A stretch of 26,475 nt of DNA, from the IMG/VR virus record IMGVR_UViG_3300007539_000169, positions 1 through 26,475 of that record. The stretch is one strand, 5' to 3'. Made by a program: the position numbers and the translations under genes. Shown in pieces: positions 6,385 through 14,976 of the stretch. The DNA is from a virus. The notes beneath the pieces were generated by a model. That model was not told where the DNA came from. It was given only the letters and a program-made list of their open reading frames with translations, and searched no databases. Each line of letters begins with the position of its first letter. The stretch's first letter is position 1.

Positions 6385-8832
6385 ATGATATTTTATACAA
6401 ACGTAGATCGTAAAGGCAACGACTTACTGGTTCGTGGTTACAAAAACGGCGAACGTTTCAACCAGAAAGTTAAATTTAAACCAACGCTGTTTGTTGAAGA
6501 CAGAAAAAACCCCACCGAATATAAATCCCTTTATGGAGCACCAATCTCTCCCATCAAGTTCGGAAGCATGCGGGAAGCAACAGACTTCCGTAAACAGTAC
6601 AAGGGCATTTCAAACTTCAAGATTTATGGAATTGAAAACAACGTTTATCAGTTCATATCAGAAGCGTTTCCAAAGAGTCTTGCAGGAATTGACACAGAGC
6701 AGATTAATGCAACCACCATTGACATTGAGGTTTGGTCGGCAAACGGTTTCCCTGAACCCGATGAGGCAAACGAGCAAGTCACAGCAATCACAGCCAAGAA
6801 CAACATTGATAATGTGTTCTATGTTTGGGGGCTGAAAGATTATGAGGTTAAACAAAATAATGTTGTTTACTTTAAGTGTGCTTCCGAGGTTGATCTCCTT
6901 GTTTCTTTTACTAATTGGTGGTCTAGCGAGTCCAATACTCCTGATGTTATTACCGGATGGAATTCTAAATTCTTTGATATACCATACCTTGTTAATCGAA
7001 TAACAAAATTAGTTGGTGCTGAGTCCGCCAAAAAACTTTCTCCTTGGGGTCTTATCAACCAACGCACACGATTTGGTATGCACGGCAAGGAAGAACAATA
7101 CTATGAGTTGGTTGGTATTGCGCAACTAGACTACCAAGACCTATTCAAAAAATTTGGTGTGCTTACATGGGGAGCGCAAGAACAATATTCTCTTGATCAT
7201 ATCTCCTGGGTTGTCCTTGGTGCACATAAGATTGAATACAAGAAAGAGTATGGTTCGTTGCATGGGTTGTATGAACAAAATTTTCAATTGTTCATCGACT
7301 ACAACATCCGCGACGTAGAACTGGTTGATAAACTAGAGCAGAAACTGAAACTTATTGAACTGGTTTACCAACTTGCGTTCAAGGCAAAGTGCAACTTCCA
7401 AGATGCGTTTGGTACGACAGGTATCTGGGATTGCGTTATCTACAACGCTCTGAAAAAGAGAAACATGGCGCCTCCTTTAAAAAGCGGCAGCCCTCTCAAG
7501 GTTTCCATTGAAGGCGGATATGTGAAGGAACCTGTTCTTGGTTTGTTAAAGAATATTATGTCATTCGACTTTGAGTCTCTGTACCCAAACATCATGCTGC
7601 AGTACAATATGTCACCAGAGACCATGGTTGATATGACAGTCGCCGATAATGCCTGTATTACTGCAAACACAGCAAGGTTTCGTAAAGACTTTGAAGGTAT
7701 TTTCCCAACAGTAATCAAAGAGTTCTATGGCGATCGTCGTGAGGCGAAACGTAAAATGATTGATGCTGAAAATAAAATGAAAGATGGTGTAACTGCTGAA
7801 CTCGAAAACGTACACAGTATTGCGAATGCCCAGCAGATGGCAATTAAAATTCTGTTAAACTCTTTGTATGGCGCAGTTGCGAACGAGCACTTCCGTTACT
7901 TTGATCCTGTGTTGGCAGAGTCTGTCACTTTGTCTGGTCAACGGGCAATCAAACGCGCTGAAAAAGCAATGAACGAATACCTAAATGGCGTTCTCAAAAC
8001 AGAGCAAGATTATGTGATTGCAATTGATACTGACTCAATTTATGTCAATATGGATCCATTGGTTGAGATGGTAAAACCAAAATCTACTGTAGACTTCCTT
8101 GCGTCTGCCGAAGGTAAGTTTGTTAGTCATCTTGCAAAAGAGATGGAACTGTTGGCAGAAGAAACAAATGCTTATGTCAATCGTATGAATATGGAACGCG
8201 AGGTTATTGCTGACCGTGGTATCTGGACTGCCAAGAAAAGATACATTCTGCGTGTTCATGATAATGAGGGCGTTCGGTACGACAAACCAAAACTGAAGAT
8301 TATGGGCATTGAGGCAATCAAGTCCTCCACGCCGCAGGTTTGTCGCGACAAAATGAAAGAGGCGTTTGAAGTGATCCTTGAAGGCGATCAGTCAATACTC
8401 CATAAGTTTGTGGCAGATTTCGAAAGGGATTTTAAGCAACAACCTGCAGAGAACGTGGCATTCCCAAGAACAGTCAACAGCGTCAGTAAATGGGTTGACC
8501 GTAAAACAATATACACCAAGGGTAAAGGCATTCCTGTCCATTCACGCGGTGCAGTGTTGTATAACCATTACCTGAAAAAGAATCGACTGACAAACAGATA
8601 TGATCTGATTAAAGACGGGGAGAAGATAAAATTCATCTATTTGAAATTTCCTAACCCGATCAAAGAGGACATCATTTCGTTTCCAGTTGAACTTCCATCA
8701 GAGTTCAATTTGAATAGACACATAGATTATAGTAAAATGTTCGAAACGACTTTTCTAAAACCGCTTCGGTTGGTTTTGGACCCTATAGGATGGACAAGCG
8801 AAGAGGTATCAACTCTCGAAGGATTTATGTGA
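6385..8832 (+). CDS. 43: gp43 replicative DNA polymerase (family B)
   Basis: This is the phage replicative polymerase with proofreading 3'-5' exonuclease. The product is 815 aa. Exonuclease motifs: Exo I TIDIEVW with Asp113 and Glu115, Exo II FFDIPY with Asp198, Exo [11 protein letters not shown] with Asp310. Polymerase motifs: motif [12 protein letters not shown] with Asp395, motif [17 protein letters not shown], motif C IDTDSIYV with Asp548 and Asp550, then AKKRYILRV (KxY). All catalytic acids are present. The distance from motif A to C (about 153 residues) is some 60 shorter than in T4, and the protein is shorter than T4 gp43 (898 aa). It ends in a hydrophobic tail (TLEGFM) that may contact the clamp. 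The start overlaps a four-codon frame ending in ATGA, with GAGG at 6369-6372. Confidence 0.97.
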   Translation: MIFYTNVDRKGNDLLVRGYKNGERFNQKVKFKPTLFVEDRKNPTEYKSLYGAPISPIKFGSMREATDFRKQYKGISNFKIYGIENNVYQFISEAFPKSLAGIDTEQINATTIDIEVWSANGFPEPDEANEQVTAITAKNNIDNVFYVWGLKDYEVKQNNVVYFKCASEVDLLVSFTNWWSSESNTPDVITGWNSKFFDIPYLVNRITKLVGAESAKKLSPWGLINQRTRFGMHGKEEQYYELVGIAQLDYQDLFKKFGVLTWGAQEQYSLDHISWVVLGAHKIEYKKEYGSLHGLYEQNFQLFIDYNIRDVELVDKLEQKLKLIELVYQLAFKAKCNFQDAFGTTGIWDCVIYNALKKRNMAPPLKSGSPLKVSIEGGYVKEPVLGLLKNIMSFDFESLYPNIMLQYNMSPETMVDMTVADNACITANTARFRKDFEGIFPTVIKEFYGDRREAKRKMIDAENKMKDGVTAELENVHSIANAQQMAIKILLNSLYGAVANEHFRYFDPVLAESVTLSGQRAIKRAEKAMNEYLNGVLKTEQDYVIAIDTDSIYVNMDPLVEMVKPKSTVDFLASAEGKFVSHLAKEMELLAEETNAYVNRMNMEREVIADRGIWTAKKRYILRVHDNEGVRYDKPKLKIMGIEAIKSSTPQVCRDKMKEAFEVILEGDQSILHKFVADFERDFKQQPAENVAFPRTVNSVSKWVDRKTIYTKGKGIPVHSRGAVLYNHYLKKNRLTNRYDLIKDGEKIKFIYLKFPNPIKEDIISFPVELPSEFNLNRHIDYSKMFETTFLKPLRLVLDPIGWTSEEVSTLEGFM

Positions 8833-9209
8833 TGTTTATTTTTGTATTTGGTTCTAATAAAGCAGGTATTCATGGCGCGGGTGCGGCCCAGACTGCAAGA
8901 TTGACCTTTGGTGCTGCACCAGGAGTTGGCGAAGGAAGAACTGGTTTGGCGTATGCAATACCAACTAAGGATGAAAACTTTAACGTTTTATCTCTCTCAC
9001 ACATTGGTGAATCTGTCCACAGATTCATTGAATATGCTGAATTTAACCCTGACCTTGTTTTCAAGGTAACACAAATTGGTTGTGGGTATGCTGGTTATAG
9101 TCCAAGTGATATTGTCCCTTTGTTTACATCCGCACCAAATAATTGTTGGTTTGATACTAACTGGAGCGAGTTTCTTCCTGAGAACGCAAAATTCTGGGGA
9201 ACTGCGTGA
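8832..9209 (+). CDS. phage non-structural protein of the A1S_2505-like type
   Basis: This 125-aa protein opens with FIFVFGSNKAGIHGAGAA, followed by Gly-rich turns (PGVGEGRTG), YAIPTKDE and the conserved TQIGCGYAGYSPSDIVPLF. This arrangement is typical of a widespread small phage family annotated as A1S_2505-like non-structural proteins. The Gly-rich loops recall nucleotide- or ADP-ribose-binding folds, but I cannot assign a reaction. The ATG overlaps the gp43 stop (ATGA), and the stop overlaps the next GTG, so translation is probably coupled through three genes. Family recall is good; function is open. Confidence 0.75.
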   Translation: MFIFVFGSNKAGIHGAGAAQTARLTFGAAPGVGEGRTGLAYAIPTKDENFNVLSLSHIGESVHRFIEYAEFNPDLVFKVTQIGCGYAGYSPSDIVPLFTSAPNNCWFDTNWSEFLPENAKFWGTA

Positions 9210-10141
9210 CTTATCATATCACAATATACAATAACATATTTGATACAGATACCAGCAAAACATTAGACATATCAACGCTAGAAAAGTTTGAGAAGTTTCT
9301 GTTCAATCTCTCAAGAGTGCCCAACACCAAACCAAAGGCGCAACTGCTGTCGTCAGCAGTTTATGAGGAAGGTAAAACTCGAGCAAACTCTAATGTGGTT
9401 GAATGGTCTCAATGGTGCGCTGTTGATGTTGATGATATTACGATTCCTGGAGATAAAAACCTTTCAGAGTATCTGGAGCGTATCATCGGGAAGCACCGTT
9501 ATATTTGTTACTCAACAGCAAGTTCCTCTCCTGAGCAACCTAAGTTTCGTTTGGTGTTCCCGCTGACATCTACAGTACCTGCTGAGAAAATCTCTCACTT
9601 CTGGTTTGCTCTTAACAAAGAACTCAAGGAACTGGGTGACCCGCAAACAAAAGATGCCTCGCGCATGTTCTACATACCTGCTGATTATGAAGGTGCGTTC
9701 AATTTCTTTTTCAAGAACGATGTGGATACCATTATGGATCCTGCTGTTATCATGCAGAAACACGAGTTCATCAAAAAGACAGGCAACAGTTTTCTGGATA
9801 GTCTACCCGAAGGATTACGAGAAGAGATTATACAACATCGTAAAGACCAGATGACCAATCGAAGCATTACTTGGTCAGGATACCGAGATTGCCCCTTCTT
9901 CCCTAAAAAATTAGCAAACGAATACCGAGCAATTACTGGTACAGGTTGGTATCATAAAATGTATCAGATCATGGTGGCCATTGCAGGTAACGCCATCAAA
10001 GAAGAATATCCTATTACTGCCAATGAAATTGCTACTCTATGTAAAGAACTTGATATAGAGACAGGAAATTGGTATGCTAATAGGCCGTTCGAACTTGAAG
10101 CAACCAGCGCAATTGAATACGTTTATAGAAATTCCATTTAA
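9206..10141 (+). CDS. PrimPol-like (archaeo-eukaryotic primase type) putative primase
   Basis: This is a 311-aa protein with features of the archaeo-eukaryotic primase/PrimPol fold. It has a hydrophobic-DxD motif (WCAVDVDD, Asp74/Asp76/Asp77), then YICYSTASSSPEQPKFRLVFPL, and later DASRMFYIP. These are the usual three blocks for metal binding, the active-site strand and nucleotide contact. A C-terminal helical part (from about residue 200) could be a primase-associated domain. No T4-like gp61 primase is visible here, so this gene may make the primers for gp41/gp43; that is inference from position between genes 43 and uvsX. It starts with GTG in a GTGA overlap, with GGGGA at 9196-9200 as ribosome site. 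Confidence 0.6.
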   Translation: MTYHITIYNNIFDTDTSKTLDISTLEKFEKFLFNLSRVPNTKPKAQLLSSAVYEEGKTRANSNVVEWSQWCAVDVDDITIPGDKNLSEYLERIIGKHRYICYSTASSSPEQPKFRLVFPLTSTVPAEKISHFWFALNKELKELGDPQTKDASRMFYIPADYEGAFNFFFKNDVDTIMDPAVIMQKHEFIKKTGNSFLDSLPEGLREEIIQHRKDQMTNRSITWSGYRDCPFFPKKLANEYRAITGTGWYHKMYQIMVAIAGNAIKEEYPITANEIATLCKELDIETGNWYANRPFELEATSAIEYVYRNSI

Positions 10142-10170
10142 GGGCAGACAAGAGTTGAAATTGTTGGTTA

Positions 10171-10178
10171 TATAAATA
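10171..10178 (+). promoter_or_regulatory. T4-type late promoter for the HNH endonuclease gene
   Basis: This is an exact TATAAATA about 58 bases upstream of the endonuclease ATG. No -35-like hexamer lies at 16-18 bp. Late promoters of their own are typical of T4 free-standing homing endonuclease genes placed among early genes. Confidence 0.8.
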
Positions 10179-10183
10179 ATAGC

Positions 10184-10207
10184 ACTCCGGCGACTCCGGC
10201 AAGTAAA
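10184..10207 (+). promoter_or_regulatory. leader element with doubled ACTCCGGC
   Basis: ACTCCGGC occurs twice, at 10184-10191 and 10193-10200. The CCGG cores can pair with each other around a CGACT loop, with ACT/AGT extending the stem beyond a bulge. The second copy continues as TCCGGCAAGTA, like the hsp20 leader. It probably shapes translation or stability of the late RNA. Confidence 0.45.
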
Positions 10208-10235
10208 ACAGTCAACAACCAACAAAGGAAAACAA

Positions 10236-10910
10236 ATGAATTATCAAATCATTCACGATGATATTATTCATCGCGCCAAAAGTAGAACCCCACACAAAAA
10301 TCTTTATTATGAAAACCACCATATAACGCCTAAGTGCGAAGGAGGTTTATATGAAGGTTTTACTGTCAAACTAACTCATAAAGAACACAGACTTGTGCAC
10401 CTTCTAAGGTATAAAATGACTGGGGTTAAAGGAAACCTCAGTGCATACCTTTTAATGGGTAAGTCGAATCCCCACACATCTCCATTCAAGAGGCGAGAAG
10501 ATGCTTCTTTCGCAGCAAAAATGAGTCATAAGAAACGAAAAGAAAACGATCCTGACGAGTATCAGAATTCGCAAAGCAGAGTCGGTTCCATCGGTGGAAA
10601 AGCGTGTCATAAAAACGAATTGGGTATGTTTTCTATGACAGAAGAAAAAAAGAAAGAAGCGCGAAAGAGAGGAGGCGAAAGTACTGCTAGCAAAAAACTT
10701 GGCATGTTTTCTGATGAATATAGAAAAGAACACTCTAGAAAGATGCAAAAGGTTGTTTTAATAGACGGAATAGAGTATGATAGTTGTACTCTTGCTGCAA
10801 AATCTCTTAATGTGACTCGAGCAACAATAAGCAATTGGATAAACAAAGGCAAAGCAGTTGTTTTGTCAGAAGGTGAAATAAGGAGAAAAATGTATGTCAT
10901 TAATGAATAA
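10236..10910 (+). CDS. free-standing HNH homing endonuclease
   Basis: This is a 224-aa DNA endonuclease of the HNH type found in T4-like phages, which spreads its own gene by cutting uninfected alleles. The nuclease core is YYENHHITPKCEGG with His28-His29, then KLTHKEHRLVH with His51 and His55; the central Asn of HNH appears replaced (Phe42-Thr43 in EGFTV). Two NUMOD3-like DNA-binding repeats follow (ELGMFS and KLGMFS, each before a basic helix). A C-terminal NUMOD1/helix-turn-helix module comes last (IDGIEYDSCTLAAKSLNV, then SNWINKGK). It has its own late promoter and leader. Its last 17 nt overlap the uvsX start, so the uvsX ribosome site lies inside it. Confidence 0.9.
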   Translation: MNYQIIHDDIIHRAKSRTPHKNLYYENHHITPKCEGGLYEGFTVKLTHKEHRLVHLLRYKMTGVKGNLSAYLLMGKSNPHTSPFKRREDASFAAKMSHKKRKENDPDEYQNSQSRVGSIGGKACHKNELGMFSMTEEKKKEARKRGGESTASKKLGMFSDEYRKEHSRKMQKVVLIDGIEYDSCTLAAKSLNVTRATISNWINKGKAVVLSEGEIRRKMYVINE

Positions 10911-11943
10911 ATTGAAAAAAACATCAACTGTGAAGTCTTCACAGGTTGTTTCGGAATCCGATCATTTTAGAACTAAAGATTTGGTCACCACACCAGTGCC
11001 AGCCCTTAATGTAGCATTGAGCGGTTCTTTGGATGGAGGCATTTCTTGCGGATTGACTGTGTTGGCGGGTCCATCAAAAATGTATAAAAGTAATATGTCC
11101 TTGGTCCTTGCCAAAGCGTATATGGATAAATATCCTGAATCTGTCTGTTTGCTCTATGACACCGAGTTTGGAATAACAACACAATATCTAGAAAATTTTG
11201 ATATTGATACTGATCGTGTCTTACACACACCGATTGAACATGTTGAACAATTAAAATTTGATATCATTAGACAATTAGATTCTATGGAGAAGGGCGATCG
11301 AGTGTTTATTCTCATAGACTCTGTCGGTAATTTGGCGTCTAAGAAAGAACTTGAAGACGCATTGGACGAAAAGTCTGTTGCCGATATGACCCGCGCAAAA
11401 GCCTTGAAGGGTTTGTTCCGAATGGTAACACCATATCTGAACACCAAAGACATCCCTTTGTTATGTGTTAACCACACATACAAGGAAATTGGTATGTATC
11501 CGAAAGACATAATGTCTGGTGGCACAGGAATTTACTATTCGGCGAATCAGGTTTTCTTTATTGGCCGTAGACAGTTAAAAGATGGTGCAGATGTTTCTGG
11601 ATATGAGTTCATCATAAAGGTGGAGAAGTCTAGGTTTGTTAAAGAAAACTCAAAGATACCAATTACTGTGACGTTTTCTGGCGGGCTCGACAAGTACAGC
11701 GGTTTGTTTGATATGGCAGTAGCTGGCGGGTTTATAAATTCCCCCACAAAGGGTTTCTATCAGCTTATGGACCTTGAAACGGGAGAAATGAAAGAAAAGA
11801 GAATAAGAAAGACAGACATAACCAAAACTGGTTACTTTGACGATTTACTACAGTATGACCCATTTAAAGATTTTGTCAAATCAATCTACGTTCTAGATTC
11901 TGGTACCAAAATAGAAGTCGTTCCAGAAGAGGAAATTGAATGA
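10894..11943 (+). CDS. uvsX: UvsX RecA-like recombinase
   Basis: This is the strand-exchange protein that forms filaments on single-stranded DNA and drives recombination-dependent replication. The 349-aa product (T4: 391 aa) shows Walker A GPSKMYKSN at residues 59-67, matching the unusual T4 UvsX form, an acidic catalytic strand LLYDTEFG, Walker B VFILIDSVGN, and the later VNHTYKEIG and SGGTGIYYSANQVF blocks. The C-terminal tail is short and acidic (VPEEEIE). Start at 10894, with AGGAG at 10881-10885; an ATG at 10903 is the alternative. Its start overlaps the end of the endonuclease gene, and its stop overlaps the next ATG. Confidence 0.96.
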   Translation: MSLMNKLKKTSTVKSSQVVSESDHFRTKDLVTTPVPALNVALSGSLDGGISCGLTVLAGPSKMYKSNMSLVLAKAYMDKYPESVCLLYDTEFGITTQYLENFDIDTDRVLHTPIEHVEQLKFDIIRQLDSMEKGDRVFILIDSVGNLASKKELEDALDEKSVADMTRAKALKGLFRMVTPYLNTKDIPLLCVNHTYKEIGMYPKDIMSGGTGIYYSANQVFFIGRRQLKDGADVSGYEFIIKVEKSRFVKENSKIPITVTFSGGLDKYSGLFDMAVAGGFINSPTKGFYQLMDLETGEMKEKRIRKTDITKTGYFDDLLQYDPFKDFVKSIYVLDSGTKIEVVPEEEIE

Positions 11944-12215
11944 AGTTGATTGAGAACGAAGATTACCAACTGGTGCCTCTTAATGATAATGATTGGGGCA
12001 TTCGATTCTTAAAAGGCGAGTTTGTTGAAACGGTTGTATTTGGAATTGTTTTGTCTTATAATGAACATACGCAGAATTTAAATTTTGCGTTTGAAATTGA
12101 AAACACGCCAGACGGTGACTTGACTCCAGACAACACAGAACTACAACGTTGTGTTGGAGATGTGTTGGGTTCTATACTTGAAGATGATGATGGTGCAATA
12201 GTAAATGAGCGATAG
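11940..12215 (+). CDS. small conserved protein between uvsX and gene 41
   Basis: This 91-aa acidic protein has the pattern ENEDYQLVPLNDNDWGIRFLKGEFVETVV and a C-terminal DLTPDNTELQR. Similar short proteins follow uvsX in marine T4-like phages, as I recall; no function is known. There is no membrane segment or catalytic motif. The start is in an ATGA overlap with uvsX, and the stop lies 11 nt inside gene 41, so it is translationally embedded between recombinase and helicase. Its context suggests a replication accessory role, which is inference only. Confidence 0.75.
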   Translation: MKLIENEDYQLVPLNDNDWGIRFLKGEFVETVVFGIVLSYNEHTQNLNFAFEIENTPDGDLTPDNTELQRCVGDVLGSILEDDDGAIVNER

Positions 12216-13593
12216 CATACAGAAACTTGTTCTGAATAATTTGTTGGTAAACGACGAGTATACGCGAAAGGTTATTCCATATATCAACAAAGAATACTTC
12301 ACTGGCGTCTACAAAGACCTGTTCCTTATGGTTGGCAAGTATGTTGCCAAATACAATGAACTGCCAAGTCTGGAAGCATTCAAGATTGAGATTGAAAAGT
12401 CCAACCTTCGCGAGAGCGAGCTCGCAGAAGTTTCCAACTTGCTTCCTGAGTTGTTCAAGGAAAAGGAACAAAACATAAAGTGGTTGACCGAAGAAACAGA
12501 ACACTGGTGTCAAGATCGTTCTGCTTATAATGCCATCATGGAATCAATCAAGATCTATGATGGTAAGCATGATTCTCTTTCAAGGCAGGCAATTCCTGAT
12601 CTGCTAACAAAGGCGCTCAGCGTTTCCTTTGACCGCAATGTTGGTCACGACTATATTGAAAACGTTGAGGAACGATACAGTTTCTATCATGAGAAGCATC
12701 CGCGTGTTCCGTTTGATCTAGATTCCTTCAACGAAATCACAAAGGGCGGGTTTGCGTTTAAGTCCCTTAATGTTGTAATGGCAGGACCAGGTGTTGGTAA
12801 GTCTGCGTTCATGTGTCACCATTCTGCTGCTTGTTTATCGCAAGGTCAGAATGTTCTTTACATTACTTTAGAGATGGCAGAGGAACGCATTGCTGAACGT
12901 ATTGACGCCAACCTGATGGATGTTAATATTGATGACCTGTATGAGTTGCCCAAGAACACATACTTTGAGAAGATGGATAAAATTGCCAAGAAAACACAAG
13001 GTAAACTTATCATCAAAGAATATCCAACTTCTCAGGCGCATGTCAATCATTTTCGAGCATTGCTGAACGAACTCAAACTCAAGAAAGAGTTTATCCCTGA
13101 CATCATTTTCATTGATTACCTAAATATTTGTGCCTCTTCTCGAATTAAAAGCATGGGCGGTGCAGTAAACTCATACACCTATGTTAAATCAATTGCTGAA
13201 GAAGTTCGTGGTCTTGCTGTCGAATTCGATTTACCAATTGTGTCAGCAACCCAAATAAACCGAAGCGGTTACACCAGTTCTGATCCAGGAATGGAAGATA
13301 CTGCAGAAAGTTTTGGGTTGCCTGCCACTGCTGATTTCCTTGGCGTGTTCGTGACCAACGATGAGTTGGAAGAACTAGGGCAACTGATGTTTATTCAGTT
13401 GAAGAACCGTTATGCTGATCTCAACAAAAAGAAGCGTTTTGTTTTGGGCGTTAATAAAGCAAAAATGCAATTCTATGATGTTGACGAGAGTATGACACCA
13501 AAGGGAATAGAAGAAGATACTGGTCCTGTGTTTGACAATTCAGATTCCGGATCAAGAATCTCTTCTGAAAGATTTGGAGATATACAAGTATGA
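12205..13593 (+). CDS. 41: gp41 replicative DNA helicase (DnaB type)
   Basis: This is the hexameric 5'-3' helicase that unwinds DNA at the phage fork. The 462-aa product (T4: 475 aa) has an N-terminal helical domain (residues 1-150), Walker A GPGVGKS at 194-200, the motif YITLEMAEERIAERI typical of DnaB-type RecA folds, Walker B IIFIDYLNIC with Asp304, and SATQINRSGYTSSD. A charged C-terminal tail follows. The start overlaps the previous gene by 11 nt and has no strong ribosome site, so it depends on coupling. The terminal TGA overlaps the next ATG. Confidence 0.96.
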   Translation: MSDSIQKLVLNNLLVNDEYTRKVIPYINKEYFTGVYKDLFLMVGKYVAKYNELPSLEAFKIEIEKSNLRESELAEVSNLLPELFKEKEQNIKWLTEETEHWCQDRSAYNAIMESIKIYDGKHDSLSRQAIPDLLTKALSVSFDRNVGHDYIENVEERYSFYHEKHPRVPFDLDSFNEITKGGFAFKSLNVVMAGPGVGKSAFMCHHSAACLSQGQNVLYITLEMAEERIAERIDANLMDVNIDDLYELPKNTYFEKMDKIAKKTQGKLIIKEYPTSQAHVNHFRALLNELKLKKEFIPDIIFIDYLNICASSRIKSMGGAVNSYTYVKSIAEEVRGLAVEFDLPIVSATQINRSGYTSSDPGMEDTAESFGLPATADFLGVFVTNDELEELGQLMFIQLKNRYADLNKKKRFVLGVNKAKMQFYDVDESMTPKGIEEDTGPVFDNSDSGSRISSERFGDIQV

Positions 13594-13772
13594 CACCTTT
13601 TTGGCAAACAGTGTTGACGCTGGCTTGTATGTATTTTGCGCATTCATGGGGTGTGCGCAGAGGGTATGTGGTTGGGTTTGGTGATGGAAGAGAGTTCGGA
13701 AAGATGGATGCCATCATAGAACAGCGTCTTGACGAGTTAGAACTTGAGGAAGAAGATGATCATGACAAATAA
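13590..13772 (+). CDS. small membrane-anchored acidic protein
   Basis: This 60-aa protein has one N-terminal hydrophobic helix (about residues 5-28, TVLTLACMYFAHSWGVRRGY) and an acidic C-terminus (DELELEEEDDHDK). It starts in an ATGA overlap with gene 41, with GGAGA at 13576-13580. Short membrane proteins in this position are common in marine T4-like phages. Its end overlaps the hydrolase start by 17 nt. The function is not recognised. Confidence 0.7.
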   Translation: MTPFWQTVLTLACMYFAHSWGVRRGYVVGFGDGREFGKMDAIIEQRLDELELEEEDDHDK

Positions 13773-14403
13773 CTCCTTTTCTATTATATTATTTTTGACT
13801 GTCGCATTTTTTGCAATAAACGGCGGGTTAATTGCATTCCTTGTTTTAGAAGATAGAGAAACTAAACCAGCGGAAGTTGTTGTCGTTCCTGAACAACCAA
13901 AGATTGTAGAAACAGTCGAACCGCCTGTGCCTGATGTTGATGCGAGAGAGGTTCAATGCCTTGCCTTGAACATCTGGTTTGAGTCAAGAGGCACCAGCAA
14001 TAGAGATAAATTAGCAGTGGCGCACGTCACGAAAAATAGAGTCAAGCATAAAGATTATCCAAACAATGTTTGCTCAGTTGTCTTCCAAGGAATACATCGT
14101 CTGAACCCTAATACGGGAAAGGTTTATCCAGTGCGCAATATGTGTCAGTTCAGTTGGTATTGCGACGGCAAAACAGACGAAATTAAACTAACAGACAATC
14201 AAGGCAGAACCATTCATAACAATGTTATAATTTGGGAAGAATGTCAAACTCTTGCTTTTCAAGTCCTTACCGGACAAAGCGAAGACCCTACCAAGGGCGC
14301 GACACATTACCTGAACTCCAAACTTGTGAAGCGAATGCCAAAATGGACCTATGAGTACACCATGGTTCACGAAACCGATGGTCATCAATTCTATAGAATG
14401 TAA
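13756..14403 (+). CDS. SleB-type cell wall hydrolase with N-terminal membrane anchor
   Basis: This is a 215-aa peptidoglycan hydrolase of the SleB/Hydrolase_2 family. An N-terminal hydrophobic segment (about residues 6-30) followed by a Pro/Val/Glu-rich linker suggests a signal-anchor or export signal. The catalytic domain starts near residue 60: CLALNIWFESRG, with Glu76 in the conserved E-x-R-G, then AVAHVTKNRV, VCSVVFQ, CQFSW, ATHYLN, and the final WTYEYTMVHETDGHQFYR that closes this family. The ATG at 13756 is chosen because GAGGA at 13746-13750 lies five bases upstream; an in-frame TTG lies at 13744 and an ATG at 13762. It lies among replication genes, so it may act in lysis or superinfection rather than in the tail. 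Confidence 0.88.
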   Translation: MIMTNNSFSIILFLTVAFFAINGGLIAFLVLEDRETKPAEVVVVPEQPKIVETVEPPVPDVDAREVQCLALNIWFESRGTSNRDKLAVAHVTKNRVKHKDYPNNVCSVVFQGIHRLNPNTGKVYPVRNMCQFSWYCDGKTDEIKLTDNQGRTIHNNVIIWEECQTLAFQVLTGQSEDPTKGATHYLNSKLVKRMPKWTYEYTMVHETDGHQFYRM

Positions 14404-14594
14404 TGAATGTAATGGCAACAAAAAAGAAACGACATAAATTTCAAAAATCTTCCTACCCCACTCTAAAAGCGGTCTATAGAGAAATACTTGAAATTGGGGT
14501 AGAAAAAGTAGTAGAATTTAATGGTTACGAAATAATAACTGACCGTGGCAAATACGGACTGTATGATAGCAAGGTAACAATATATGATGATTAA
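14403..14594 (+). CDS. small basic hypothetical protein
   Basis: This is a 63-aa protein with a basic N-terminus (KKKRHKF) and the pattern NGYEIITDRGKYGLYDSKVTIYD, which looks like a small beta-rich fold. The ATG at 14403 overlaps the hydrolase stop; the ATG at 14412 (MATKKKRH) is equally plausible, because the sequence around both repeats AATGTAATG. There is no clear ribosome site. The function is unknown; the basic head could bind nucleic acid. Confidence 0.6.
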   Translation: MNVMATKKKRHKFQKSSYPTLKAVYREILEIGVEKVVEFNGYEIITDRGKYGLYDSKVTIYDD

Positions 14595-14748
14595 ACTTTG
14601 GACAATTTGGAAGTACGCACTGGGCGGTTTCTCTGACGACAAAACAGAACCCTATGATGATTATGTTGCGTTGTTACGAACAGTGATAGTTGGTGTGAAC
14701 TTCTTAACTTGTTTTTTTATTATGGCAAATGTAATACACAATTGGTGA
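14587..14748 (+). CDS. 53-aa membrane protein of a marine T4-like family
   Basis: This short frame overlaps the previous stop (ATG at 14587, with another at 14584). The product begins MIKLWTIWKYALGGFSDDK, continues TEPYDDYVALLRTVIVGVNFL, and ends in a hydrophobic helix and VIHNW. The motif of Trp-Lys-Tyr-Ala-Leu-Gly with a following aromatic/acidic turn and one membrane helix is one I recall from small cyanophage proteins. The function is unknown. Confidence 0.65.
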   Translation: MIKLWTIWKYALGGFSDDKTEPYDDYVALLRTVIVGVNFLTCFFIMANVIHNW

Positions 14749-14751
14749 TTA

Positions 14752-14946
14752 ATGATGGATAGAGAAAAGGTTAATGAGTTTATTGGATTCATGATTGTTC
14801 TGACGACTATGCTGACTGGAATGTTTGGACTTCCGGTTGCAGCATACTACATTGTGCAACACCAATCCAGCGCTGCATTTGAATTGGCAACCGCATGTCT
14901 GCTGATTTCTGGTTTCTTTTGGTACGCTGTTTTAAGCAAAAAATAG
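14752..14946 (+). CDS. two-helix membrane protein, first of a tandem related pair
   Basis: This 64-aa protein has two hydrophobic helices (about residues 10-34 and 42-60). The segment GLPVAAYYIVQHQSSAAFEL aligns with ALPFGGFYIVNNYPNSAVFEL in the next gene, so the two probably arose by duplication. Two ATGs (14752 and 14755) are possible. No motif reveals a function. Confidence 0.65.
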   Translation: MMDREKVNEFIGFMIVLTTMLTGMFGLPVAAYYIVQHQSSAAFELATACLLISGFFWYAVLSKK

Positions 14947-14976
14947 AGGCATTCATCATTGCAGATTGAGGTTGAA

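Larger units (their letters stand above)
10161..10225. repeat. 9-bp inverted repeat flanking a late promoter and leader
   Basis: TTGTTGGTT (10161-10169) and its exact reverse complement AACCAACAA (10217-10225) bracket the TATAAATA and the structured leader of the endonuclease gene. The left arm lies upstream of the expected transcription start, so the pair would act in DNA rather than in the late RNA, unless readthrough transcripts fold it. Confidence 0.55.

Noticed and set aside
11733-11740. Near matches to the late octamer (TATAAATT here and at 23622; TATAAATC at 6520)
   Set aside because: Each differs at the last base and lies inside a coding region. Only the four exact intergenic TATAAATA copies are accepted.
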